A stretch of DNA of 64,000 nucleotides, from positions 41,605,095 through 41,669,094 of the forward strand of contig CM055104.1 in the NCBI GenBank assembly GCA_029204225.1, written 5' to 3'. Made by a program: the position numbers and the translations under genes. Positions 44,301 through 55,000 of this stretch are shown here, piece after piece; position 1 is the first letter of the stretch; every line of letters begins with the position of its first letter. The notes beneath the pieces were generated by a model that saw only the letters and a program-made list of their open reading frames with translations, ran no database searches and was not told the origin of the DNA. This DNA is from Diphasiastrum complanatum. Lineage: Eukaryota > Streptophyta > Lycopodiopsida > Lycopodiales > Lycopodiaceae.

Positions 44301-44982
44301 GATATAAAATACAATCTTTTGGACATGCATGATATTGCTTGTAGTCCATCCTGATGTTAGACAACATGTTTCGTGCCTCATCTCTTGTCTCAGGCATGAC
44401 ATTCCCTTCTGAGAGAATTTTGTTTTTCAATAGTCTGTACATGACAAAAGAAGTCATTTTAAAAAACTTATCACTAGATGTCCAAATTGTAGATTTTGTT
44501 TCAAAGCAAAATGATGTGAGGCTTTGGTCACTCCATCTATATTTGGCTTGAAGATTTAATAGAAGTAGAGAAGTCGCCAAACGAGATGTCTTTGCTCCAG
44601 GATACAATGCGGTCTTTGATTCTTCTCGCAATTTCATTTCTTCTTTAGACAAAAGTGCCTCTTCATCTTGTTTATTGTGTCTAGCTGCACTATTGTTCTC
44701 GTACATATCATCCAACATGTCTCCCATGACTTCAAATTCATCATTCATTGGAAGCTCAGTTTCATCTTTGGAACTTGTTTGCAAAGAAGTAGATCTAGAT
44801 GAGCTAGATTCAGATGTATTAGTCTCTTGATTAATGTGCTCATCAATTTCCAACATCTCTTTTAAGCCTTGACGTAGATGATGAGGTAATTGCTTTATAT
44901 GAGGACCGTTGTATTGCATTCGTCGTCTATGTCGACCATTACGAGGATTATTGTCTCCAACGCTAAATGAGGATGAATAATC
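41381..44982 (-). pseudogene. CACTA (En/Spm) transposase, TNP2 type
   Basis: Transposase of the CACTA superfamily, which cuts and moves the element. Minus-strand order: acidic N-terminal part from an ATATAG acceptor at 44983; KTALYPGAKTSRLATSLLLL and CPKDCILYRGRYE (44600-44260); HFPVIP, LQRLFRCKSLAQLMDWHAHH, FGLATDGVNPFG and TWSIWPVCLVNY (44205-43930), the heart of the TNP2 domain; KKMDVYLEPLIDELEDLW (43860); HRKYLHAEGHPFKDTRRRGF (43440); LQGLKSHDWLKMIQFIYPLS (42960); a WWFVAQVEPRSRRVFEG tail (41680) as in DUF4216. Two TGA stops at 44205-44203 and 44184-44182 fall where relatives have Arg; several frameshifts follow. No CACTA ends located. Confidence 0.88.
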
Positions 44983-45367
44983 CTATATACCAAAATAACA
45001 AGAAGTAGGTTGAAACAATGCTTGATAAACATTTTCTCCCAATGCTTGATAGATCTAAATGTTGCATATGAATATAAATCACCTCTTTGTTTAAAAAGTA
45101 TGAACATACCAATGTATCTATTAGACCATTTTTCTTTTCAACTTGTTAACATTCAATGAACTCAAAGAATTGCACGCTTCTACATATTTACATATTTATG
45201 AATTTCACATTCATTAGCTCTCACTTATTATCTTATGTAAACATCTAGGCAAATGACAAATAATGCTCCTAACATTTGACATATTTAATGACACAAACAA
45301 AATACAATCAAGATGCATGGATTATACATCTCTGCATATCAACAAAATTTAAATCTTCACATTTGAC

Positions 45368-46387
45368 TTATTGTCTTTGCAAACATTTGGGTAGAGGACG
45401 GTTGAAACTATACTTGAAGAACAATTCCTCCCCAAAACCTGATAGATCTAGTGGCACAAACCATTACATAAGTGCCAATTACATTCCTAGTAAAATATTC
45501 TTCTTTTCCATTGGTGTGTTTTTCAAAATCACAATTCGTCAATAGAGAGTGGCCAATGGAACTATTTATATATGCAACAATGTTTCCATGCACATCTAGA
45601 CGTCCATCAATGTATGTACGATTTTCCTTGAGATGTTGCCTCCTTGCATGTGTTGCTCCTCTAAAGAACAAGCATTTGAATTCAAGCCATATACTTGGAT
45701 CCTCCATTGGTGATGACACAAAGCATGCCAATCACCCCAATTGTATTGAGGTCCTGCACATGGCATCAATGTCACAACACTATTTAGAGGGACCTTAATA
45801 CTACTCAATCCAAAAAGGCCCAAACCAGCCTCAGGAAAGTGTTCACTAGGCATGATCATGTACATTCGACCCCAATACGTAAATGGTCTTCCATTTAATG
45901 GTAATGGTGATTGGAGTGGCCAACACGAATATCTACTTCTAATGAAAGTTTTTACTAATGGTTGCAAGCTAGGTGGAAGACGAAGGTCAGACAAAAAACC
46001 TAGAATGTCTTTTGACACATCAACAGTGCATAGTAATTTGCAATTATCTTTCAAACTAGTCATAATACGTCCAAGACGTGTTCTCTTTTTTAAAGGGGTG
46101 GTCAAGTTTGTGGAATCCACATGGAGTATCGTGGAGGACTCATGTGCAACATCTAGGATAGGTGTGGTTGGGTGGTAAGAATGTTCTAGAAATTTGGAGA
46201 CATGGATTGAATCACAAGGCGTTGATGAACTAATTATATCATGCAAGGAGTCATCATCAATAAAACCATCATCTAATGCCAATGATGATCCGAAATCAAT
46301 ATTCATGTGATTTATCCTATCAATAATATTCTCGATCTCTCTTGCAACTCTTTTCCTTGAAACTAGCTTATATTCCTTCTTTTGCAA
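45368..46387 (-). pseudogene. SET-domain (lysine methyltransferase-like) frame inside the CACTA region
   Basis: The frame 46387-45596 has an acidic, Ser/Thr-rich N-terminus (about 140 residues) and then FPEAGLGLFGLSSI (45840), the N-terminal SET motif. A second frame (45731-45408) gives YIDGRLDVHGNIVAYINSS and later GTYVMVCATRSI, the middle of SET, although relatives have NHSC where this has NSSI. A third frame supplies GFGEELFFKYSF, the final GEEL...Y motif, with a stop at 45370-45368. Two frameshifts therefore break it. SET domains methylate lysines, mostly on histones. Same strand as and between the transposase N-terminal domain and TNP2. Catalytic fitness is doubtful. Confidence 0.72.
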
Positions 46388-46409
46388 AAGTTGAAAATGT
46401 TAGTTGTAT

Positions 46410-46412
<3 letters not shown>

Positions 46413-46482
<70 letters not shown>
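46413..46482. repeat. (TC)n microsatellite, 70 bp
   Basis: Perfect dinucleotide run just upstream of the SET frame. Confidence 0.92.
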
Positions 46483-46485
<3 letters not shown>

Positions 46486-46533
46486 CATGAAACATAAATT
46501 AATATATAACACAAACCGTAAACCAGTAGCATG

Positions 46534-46535
<2 letters not shown>

Positions 46536-46566
<31 letters not shown>
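46536..46566. repeat. (CA)n microsatellite, 31 bp
   Basis: Follows 50 bp after the TC run; further CACA-rich, imperfect sequence to about 46625. Long Cys/Val frames over it are by-products. Confidence 0.9.
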
Positions 46567-46568
<2 letters not shown>

Positions 46569-46844
46569 TACATACAAACACACGCACGCACACACAAAAC
46601 CAGCACACACCCACCCTAAACACACATGAAGAGAAAAACAAAGAGAACATTCTAGAGTGCTAATCAAAACTCCTGAACCACACGATTATATCCTACTCCA
46701 GAATGTCACCACATGCTCCCTCCCTGTGGCGTTTGGGCTTTTTTGTGGAACTCATCTTTCAATAAAAAACATTTGAACCGCGCCTTTAACGGAAGAAAAC
46801 AAGGGCTACACACCTTCCTAGTTGGTTACCGTTAACTCTTTCAT

Positions 46845-46845
<1 letters not shown>

Positions 46846-46914
<69 letters not shown>
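46846..46914. repeat. (CT)n microsatellite, 69 bp
   Basis: Second long CT run, 360 bp from the first, in the same CACTA region. Almost the same length as the first. Confidence 0.92.
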
Positions 46915-46917
<3 letters not shown>

Positions 46918-47036
46918 CTTGAATGAGTCTATTATGGGTGATTGGTTGCAAGTGAGAGATTAACTTCAAAGTATCGTGGCACTCATTCTATCGCTCAATA
47001 TTTATTGGCCAAACTATACTTGAAGTGTCATAAGGG

Positions 47037-47258
47037 TCAAAGATTAAAGCATTTCCAAAAAAACACTTTTAAAGAGTTTACCTCTCGTACTCTTGGAGTG
47101 TGCACTCCATTGGCCCAAATATGATCGTTGACAATCCTCCTTGTCCGAATCCTAAGGCCTTTGCATTGTGTGCATGTACATGGTATCCTCTCATCATATT
47201 CTGGTTGAAACTGGTCCAATAATTCAATTGCAAATTGCACAAATTCTTTCAGTGTCAT
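47037..47258 (-). pseudogene. Transposase-associated N-terminal domain of the CACTA element
   Basis: The minus-strand frame EFVQFAIELLDQ...RIPCTCTQCKGLRIRTRRIV...HIWANGV matches the small Cys-rich 'transposase-associated' domain (C-x-C-x2-C, then a V..H.. block) that begins plant TNP2 proteins. It is separated from TNP2 by the SET frame and the microsatellites, so the element is either multi-exon or rearranged. Confidence 0.6.
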
Positions 47259-47519
47259 TCAAGTGAAAATTGACGAATTGTAACATGTGACTGTCTTTGT
47301 AAATTTAGTGCATTTGCAACCTTCATTTGTGATGGGGTGGTGTCTTGGCTTTCCAAAGAGCAATATACTATATTACAATGCTCAACCAAATCGGAGTACA
47401 TCACTATTACAAATAAAAAAATTATGACATAAATCAATATACATACATGTGATGGATCAACAGGCGGTCTACGTCGACTGATGGAAGAGCTTGAAGATGA
47501 ACCAGTCAATAGTTGTTCA

Positions 47520-49103
47520 TTGTGCTTTAGTCTTGCTTGCTCCTTTTTTTGTGATAGAGCTCAATTCTTTTTTCTTTCTCTAAATCGCGTGGAGGTACGA
47601 TAATTTTCCTAGAATTCATAATTCCAATCAAATGTCATTGTAAGAATAAATTTGCAAGAAAAATTATACACTCATATTCAAATAACAAATAAAGTGCAAT
47701 TGATGTCAATATCAATAACAATATATACCTGCTGCTGCGATCATGAGATGAATTGCTATTTGATGATGATGACATCGTCGATGACACACTGTAGCCAGCG
47801 ACTCTATACCACATCATAAGTAATTATTATGAGACCGTATGTACTGAACAAATATAATAAAATTTGTTAAAAACATGCCAACATCTAATCCATGTATATT
47901 CTAGTTATGCTTAATGTATATCTAATATTCTAGTAACATTGCTATCAAGAAAATTGCTTGGGTGGGGCAACACATGACGAGCAATCAAAATGAGGTTCAT
48001 ACTGACAAATGTTAGAGGTCAGTAGATAGTGCGTGCAAGCCTATTTCAACTAACTTAAAGACCACATAGTAGTCAATGTTCGAAGCTTTCAGTTTGAACT
48101 CTTGTCCAAGATGAGTGATGATCTCACTCAATCTTTCTTTTAAGATGGAATGATCAAAATCAAACAATCAGTCATATACTCAATCAATTCATTGCCCACT
48201 CAATCACTCATTTGATTAATCAATACTTGGCTCGAGTTAGTTAGGGATAAATATCTTTGGACTGGCCTAGTGTGCCATGGTATCTCATGACGAGCAATAT
48301 GCATTCGCCCTTTCTATCTATGGTTGCTTTGTATGCAAGATGATGTTTCTCGAAGTGAAAAGAAAAGTTTTTGTATGCAAGATGATGTTTCTCGAATTGA
48401 AAAGAAAAGACGAGCAATTGGACAATGTCAATCAATCAAAAACTAAATAGCACACCATTGATCAACATTTTTATTACAATACTAAATGATATTTCAACTA
48501 ATTACTATGATTTCATATAAGGTTATATAGGTCACACACCAACAATTTAAAAATATATATCATATAGGTCACATATCACTAAGGTCCTCAATATAACATA
48601 AATGCTTTTGATCATGAATCTAAATGACCCCATGCAACCATTTAAGAGGCCACATGACAAAAGCAAAAAATTTCTATTTGACCATATAATTATGTCATCA
48701 AATTATATCAAATCTATGACACCTAGATTATTAATAAACTAAATGTTTTATGACATCACCGATTTGACATAATATTATGTCATAATATCTTAAAAAACTT
48801 GTCAAATTACTTGTTTAATAATAATATGTACTATTTCTTATCTCATGATTTTGTCTTGTATGTCAAATATGAAGAAAAATAAAATTTATAACAATATAAA
48901 ACTAGTTTTAACAATTAAATACTACCATAATGATCTTTGAATTGATTTTTTTTATGTTTCATCATTAAAAAATATATTTTATGTAAAATCCTACAATAAA
49001 ATATTCTCATAAAATGTAGAAAAGATTATGAGAATATTGAATGACATTTAGAGCATGCAAGCCCATGTGGGAGACCCTCTCATGTGTGAAGAGAGAAAAA
49101 AAA
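47520..49103. other. AT-rich intergenic or CACTA internal region
   Basis: Very AT-rich, with repeated ATGTCAT/ATGACAT motifs (48690-48790) in both orientations, such as ATAATATTATGTCATAATAT. No coding signal. It lies between the minus-strand transposase and the plus-strand gene at 49514 and may be a shared regulatory or subterminal region. Confidence 0.4.
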
Positions 49104-49180
49104 ACCATGTGGAACATCCACGAGTGGATATCGCGTGGATTATCCACGCGTAGATAACCACTGCGTGGATAATTCATGCG
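49104..49180. promoter_or_regulatory. Cluster of ATCCAC/GTGGAT palindromes
   Basis: A perfect 19-bp palindrome (49132-49150, CGCGTGGAT-T-ATCCACGCG) is flanked by ATCCAC-GA-GTGGAT (49116-49129) and by CCAC-TGC-GTGG (49158-49168). Six copies of GTGGAT or its complement or close variants fall in 65 bp. CACTA elements carry short repeats bound by their TnpA protein, so this is a candidate binding array about 350 bp before the plus-strand gene. Confidence 0.6.
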
Positions 49181-49513
49181 AAACTTGAATGCCAATAAAA
49201 CAGCATTTTCGCGAGCATTCTTGCTCCTCTTCTTTTGCTTTCATTTTATAGGTTTTCCTAATCTAGTGTTTAGTGCTCTTGCTTGCTATTGGTCTTCCAA
49301 GCTCTATAGATCTTGCTTGCTTGCTTTTGGTTGCTCTTCCTTGCTAGTGATCTTGCTATTGCTATTGCTTGCTCTATTGATCTTGCTTGTTTTTGCTTAC
49401 TATTAATCTATTGTTTTCTTGTCATTGCTTACTCTTCTAATCTAACAGTCTTCACTACTCTTTCACTCCCATTCTCCACTACTTTCTAACTTTTAAAGTT
49501 TTTTTTTGATACA

Positions 49514-50802
49514 ATGTCTTCAAGTGGTAGGTCAAGTGGAAGGTCAAGTGGGAGACCATCTAGGAGAAGAGCTCGTGAGGAGCCCGAAGAATATAATCAA
49601 GAGTGGTTTGAGAATCTATCTCATCAACAAAGAGATAAAATAAAAAATCTTGTGTTATATTCTTTGGGTGAATCATCCAAGAGAAGAGCTTCCGAAGATG
49701 CCCCTTCCCAGGAATCGTGTAGTGTGTACTATGATCTTAATCCACGTGGTGGAGTTATAAAAGATATGCGTGGCAATGTAGTTCATGCCCATTTGTGTGA
49801 TTTAGTTGCTTTTTATTTTGGTAAATATTACATGATCGATTGGTCCTCCCAATCACTTGAAGACAAAAATAAAATACTAGAGACTTTATATTCTAAATTT
49901 CGTCAATCCAATGCATTTAGTAGGACTTGGGCCTTGAATTCAATGTGGCTTTGGATTCGAAACAAAAGGCAATTGATGAGAAGAGCCGTGAGAAATCCCA
50001 AGAATCTCACGAAGCTTGGATGGTGCTCCAAAAGGGATTGGAGGAAGGTGAAAGGGGAATTGTTGCAAAACAATCTCCAAAAGTATGAACAACAACGTAG
50101 GGCCACCGCCAAGAAGCTCTTAAAACATGGCCAAAGTCACTTGGGATCGGGAGGAAGGGGCAATCTAGAGGCCCAATTTGTAAGTGCAATATTTTTTACT
50201 ATGATTCTATTTTTGGAGTGAGATTGTTAATGTTTTTTATTGCTAAACTATGTTTTTTTGTTGAATGTAGCTTAGTGATTTTGGAAGACACATGACTGTC
50301 GTGGAGTACAAACAAGGTTATGATCATGGATATGCCGGCCTTAAGGTTTTTATGGAATCCCATGGATTGTTTCCAATTGTAAACTGTTAATCTTTATTGT
50401 TTTGTGATTGTTTACTTTGTGGTTTACAAGTATGTTTAATCTCAATTTAATTGAATCTTTGATTCTATTTTGTAGAGAGGCTCTGCAACTTCAAGTGTTC
50501 ATGATGTGGAAGAAAATGTGAAAAATTTTGGAGAGCAAAATGTGGAAGAGAAAGTGAATGAGAGCGAAGGGGAGTTTGGAGATGTGGATACCAACGTACA
50601 CCTACAAGAGAAGGAGACAAGGAGGGAGGAAGTGATGATGAGTAGAGTTTTTAAATTAAATGTAAGGCCTTGTAGAAGGCAATGTAGGAAGGGAGAATTT
50701 ATTCTCTCATCAATGTACTTTTTTTTTAAATCAATCAATATAATGTTTTGGCACCACATCATTCTTGCAAAAATTTTGAATGCATATATTTTCAATTCAT
50801 GA
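49514..50802 (+). CDS. Spliced gene, possible TnpA-like (Transposase_24-type) protein of the CACTA element
   Basis: ATG at 49514 opens a Ser/Gly/Arg start (repeats of SSGRSSGR). Exon 1 runs to about 50178 (AQF before GTAAGT). Exon 2 starts after TTGAATGTAG at 50271 with LSDFGRHMTVVEYKQGYDHG and ends at GLFPI before GTAAAC (50380). Exon 3 starts after TTTTGTAG at 50477 (RGSATSSVHDVEENV). Both joins keep the frame, with no stop until 50802. WRKVKGELLQNNLQ followed by KKLLKHGQSHLGSGG resembles the Transposase_24 end seen in CACTA second proteins. Divergent from the transposase. A host gene is possible. Confidence 0.55.
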
Positions 50803-51117
50803 ATGCAAATGTATAGTCTATTGAATGCACATCTATTGAATGCAAATGTATCTATTGATGTATTCAATGCAATATATAGTCTATTTGATGCACATCTATG
50901 GAATGCAAATGTATCTATTGATGAATTCAATGCAATGTATCTATTTTAGCACATGATTTGCATGCTAGAATTTACAATAGAAAGTAATGGAAAGCACAAT
51001 GGAAAGTAATGGAAACCACAATATAATGCATCAATAGATATCACATTAAGTTATCAACTAAATATCAAATGAATCAAAATAAATGTAAATTTACCTAATT
51101 TTTTTGAAGAAGCATTT

Positions 51118-51477
51118 GTGGATCAACAACCAATCCAAATCATTGATGGCTTGGAGTCAAGTCAAGAGGAGGAGCAAGCCCAAGACTCGAGGACTCCAAC
51201 AAAGTTTTCAACTAACAAGATGAAGCCATCAAGGCTCACTTATATGGATAAAGCAAGGCAAGCTAAATTGGCAACATTCCTCATGCACTTAAAAGCTCAA
51301 TTGATATATCATCAAGTGCAAAAATTGTTAGATTTCTATGCTCAGGACCAAATCCATTCAGTAATGAGCATCCTGAAAAACATCAAAGCCGACAAATCTG
51401 ACTTGGTCATGAGAAAAAAGTCGACCCAAGACTTTATGGCAGTTCGTCTACTTGTGGATTTTTCCCTCGAAGCTTGA
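51118..51477 (+). CDS. Possible last exon of the 49514 gene
   Basis: An open stretch reads DQQPIQIIDGLESSQEEEQA, then a basic segment and KAQLIYHQVQKLLDFYAQDQ, ending at a TGA at 51477. It follows an acceptor-like TTTTTTTGAAG at 51105. A donor-like GTAAGG exists at 50665 inside exon 3, but the simplest join does not keep the frame, so the link is unproven. Confidence 0.4.
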   Translation: MDQQPIQIIDGLESSQEEEQAQDSRTPTKFSTNKMKPSRLTYMDKARQAKLATFLMHLKAQLIYHQVQKLLDFYAQDQIHSVMSILKNIKADKSDLVMRKKSTQDFMAVRLLVDFSLEA

Positions 51478-51765
51478 TGAAGAAAAACTCAACATCATTA
51501 GTGAGTCCTCATGTGGACTCTCTTCATTGATTTGTGTTGTATATTTAACAAGTGCTTAAAAATGGGTTTGTGAAGGAAACACGTTATGGGCATGGAAAAC
51601 AAGTAAGAAAATTGAGATATGAACCTTCCAAGTGATCTTTGGGATCAAATTGATTTGATATCAAGGATCGAATTCAAGGTTCACAATCCATTTTTTCTTG
51701 TCTATTGTTTTTCCCCATCATATATTTTCTCATCACAAGTAGTTATGTATAATTATCATAAATGG

Positions 51766-51862
51766 AAAAAAAAAAAAAAAAAAAAACTTCATAGGTTGTG
51801 GAACTAAATAGCGAATAACTTGACTCATACAACTATCTAGTAGCACATTTCATAACAACCCA

Positions 51863-51911
<49 letters not shown>
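51766..51911. repeat. Poly-A (51766-51785) and (TA)n (51866-51911)
   Basis: Two low-complexity tracts 80 bp apart between the spliced gene and the 52-57 kb element. Confidence 0.85.
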
Positions 51912-51917
<6 letters not shown>

Positions 51918-52071
51918 CTTGTATCTAGATGAAAACAAGTTTGGCTAAGATGAATTGTCAAACATCATCACTTTAAATAGAATATGTACTAGTTTCTAGA
52001 GATGAGCATTTCATATTGCATCATAGTTTCTCGAGCTTTTCTCGGCATGCTCGTTTTTTTCCATTGGTATT

Positions 52072-55000
52072 AGTTAGAAATCAGTTTTGATCTGATTAAG
52101 TAGTATAAGCTCTAAAATGTGATGATGTAATTGGTGTACTGACAACAAAGTTCTTTCGATCGGAGCTTCGGGGAAGATCAGAACGATCGTCGTAGGTGGA
52201 TTCCGGAGAGAATTCACGGAGAAACTTGCAGTTTCGGTGGTTTTGGGGAAATCATTGGTGGTGGCTTCATGATTCACTGTGTGGACAACCGTTTGGCGCA
52301 ACGGGGCTTGCAAAAAGTTTGCAAAGAGCAGTGATGGAGAGCCATAGCAATTTACAGGGATCGATTGGGTGGAAAACGGAGGAAATTTGAAAATTTTCCA
52401 GTTTCGTGGGGTGTTGACGGTTTGGAATGAAAACCAGTGTGTTTGCAGTCGATACCGCACCAATTGGCAAGCCGTAAATTGTGTTACTGAGCTGGAGGAA
52501 GGGCGACCTCGGCCAGATAGGAGCTACAAGTGAAAGCTCAGGGAAATCCTAAGTAAAGCCCAATATATCCTTCTCTTCAAAGCTGCTAGGGTTTCAAAGA
52601 GCAAACCGTGGATATCTCCTTATAGGAGGACATTTTCAGAGTTGTAAGTGGCTGAGGATGGGCGCCCTGGTAGTGCGACCCAGCAGCCAGGAGGCTCCGA
52701 CTGGCCGTGGAGAAAGAAAACAGCTAGATCGATCCACAGGTAGCAGCCCATTCATTGAAGAGTTTGCAAAGATGGCCGTGTAGAAGAGGAAGGAGGAGGT
52801 CACGGGACCTCACGCGTGTCCAACGAGAGGGAGGCAGTAGCGTTTTGAGGTGTGTAGCGGCCACATGAAGAAGCTTCAGTGCACAGAAGCATGGATCACC
52901 ATCAAATTATGAAGAAGGTCGATAAACAGTCGAGATAGATAGCTCGGAGAGCAATCTAAACCACAAGATGGGTGGTAGCCATTGGATGGCAAGCGAAAGG
53001 ACCCTTGAAGTATTGAAAGACATATTGGGCCTTCACTTCATTAAAAATTTTCAGCATGAAAAGGGCTGAAGGGACCCGAAGTCCAAAGTGGACTTCACTT
53101 CATTAAGAAACTTCAGTTTGAAGTTACAATTCATTTTTGCAAGGCAAAATGGTTTCGGGGCTAACTATAGCTAGAAGGTACCTTTTTTGGTCATCCTTGG
53201 GCCAAAATGACCCCTGAAACTGGTTGCTCAGAGCCAGCGGACAGAGCGACGTCATAGAGCAAGGAGAAACGCGTTTGAAGGTGTTTTCATCACCATTCTA
53301 TCGAGCGGAGTACGGATGACCTAGTGATGGGCTACATTCGCTATTTGGGTACCGTAGGGCCAAATTTGGGACAATTTCTGGCTGGTGAAGCCTGCTACAG
53401 GGCAGTACAATGAGGCATTATCACTTCTGAATCATTATTACTTACTCCAAATAGGGTAACAGGGTGTTTGGAAGTGGTAAATGCAGTATGGGGACGAATG
53501 GTAGCGGAATTGTGTGGAGAAAGCTAGTTTTGGTGACGGAAGTGCAGTTTGGCGGCGTGACTACTCATCATTGGTGACAATTTTGAGAGGGCAAGCAATC
53601 ACAGGTGAGAGGTAGGCATGGTATGCCGATTATAGGTGAAAATTTCTAGTGATCAGGTTCAACTTTTGGAGTTAGAACCAACCAATGTCAAGTGGCGTTT
53701 TGGGAGAACGCTCTCACATGCATGATCGGTAGTGGCATTGTTGAGTCAGGTGATAGCTGCATTGACACACGCATCTGTAGCTTGGAAATTTCTCGTTTAG
53801 AGGGAAATATGAGCTAGCTTGGAGGTACACACATTTTGGCGGTCACAGGTGATGGAAGTGCGAGGTGGTGCTAGTTGGAAGCCATTGGGCAAGATAGCGG
53901 ACTTGCATTGGACGAGCTATGTGTGGGACATGCAGAGGATGAAGAACGGGTCGATAATCACACTTTGGAGACTCTTGGTGAGTGGTGAGTGTGATGATTT
54001 TGCGGTTTTGCAATTGGTAAGTCAATTTTGATCAAGCCATTTTAGCTATGGAGCAGTGTATTAGGTTTGTCATCGAGGAAATACACTTCAAGTGCCAATT
54101 TGGATAAGTCAAGTCAATTTGCCATACCAGTATTGCATCAGGGATGCAGATTCCAGTGATGACAGGCTACAGATCGTTTGGTTTGGGCCATGGAAGATCT
54201 CACATGTTTACTTGGAGGGATATTGGCATGCACAGGCATGCGAGGGACTTGATGGTGGCTTTGGAGTTCACATCTCAGTGGATTCTCAGGGAGTGGTTTG
54301 GAACCATTCACAGGAGCAGCTAGGAGCTAGCTTGGGGGAATACAGGTGGGCACTACAAGGTAGATGCTCAGATCTTTGTGATCAGGGGTGGCATTGGGAT
54401 ACCAGGTAGGAATAGCACTGTAGGATGACATGGAATGATCATTAAGGGGCAGCTATTTCATATTGGACTTGAGTCATTGGCATGGATAGGACTTACAGGT
54501 GGGATTCATGATGGAATCAGAAAGCTACAAACACAAATGGACAAAGCGTGAAGCTTTGGGATCCAGCTCTAGGATGGAGAGCTGATGGAGATCGCACGGG
54601 GTCTGATTAGAGGGCAAACACTATGATGGGTGTTTTGCTAGTGATCTACTACAGGGGACATTGATGGCGAGGACTTCATGGTGTGTTAATTTGGGAGTAT
54701 AGGTTGGCATTACAGCAGGGGGCCAGTTTTGGACATTGGCATCGATGGGGAGACATCTACCATCACAGGCGTGGATAAGCTATCTATAGCTTTCATGCAT
54801 TTGGCTGTATTTGCAAGAGTCTAGTCTTGTCACAAGTGTTGGAATTTCCATGGTGCAGATTCTTAGGTGGTGAGATCATGGATAAGCCTAGAGGAAGTCA
54901 CTGAGAGCCATATACCTCAGTATGATCAGGGAGACAGTGGTCTCGGGATCCCATGAGCGGCGACTCAGGGATATGCTTGCGGTGGCATGGTGTCGGGTGG

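Noticed and set aside
46363-46667. Cys/Val/Phe-rich and Arg-Glu repeat frames
   Set aside because: Translations of CA and TC microsatellites.
47402-47415. CACTATTACAAAT as a possible end of the CACTA element
   Set aside because: It lies inside the coding region of the transposase and has no partner.
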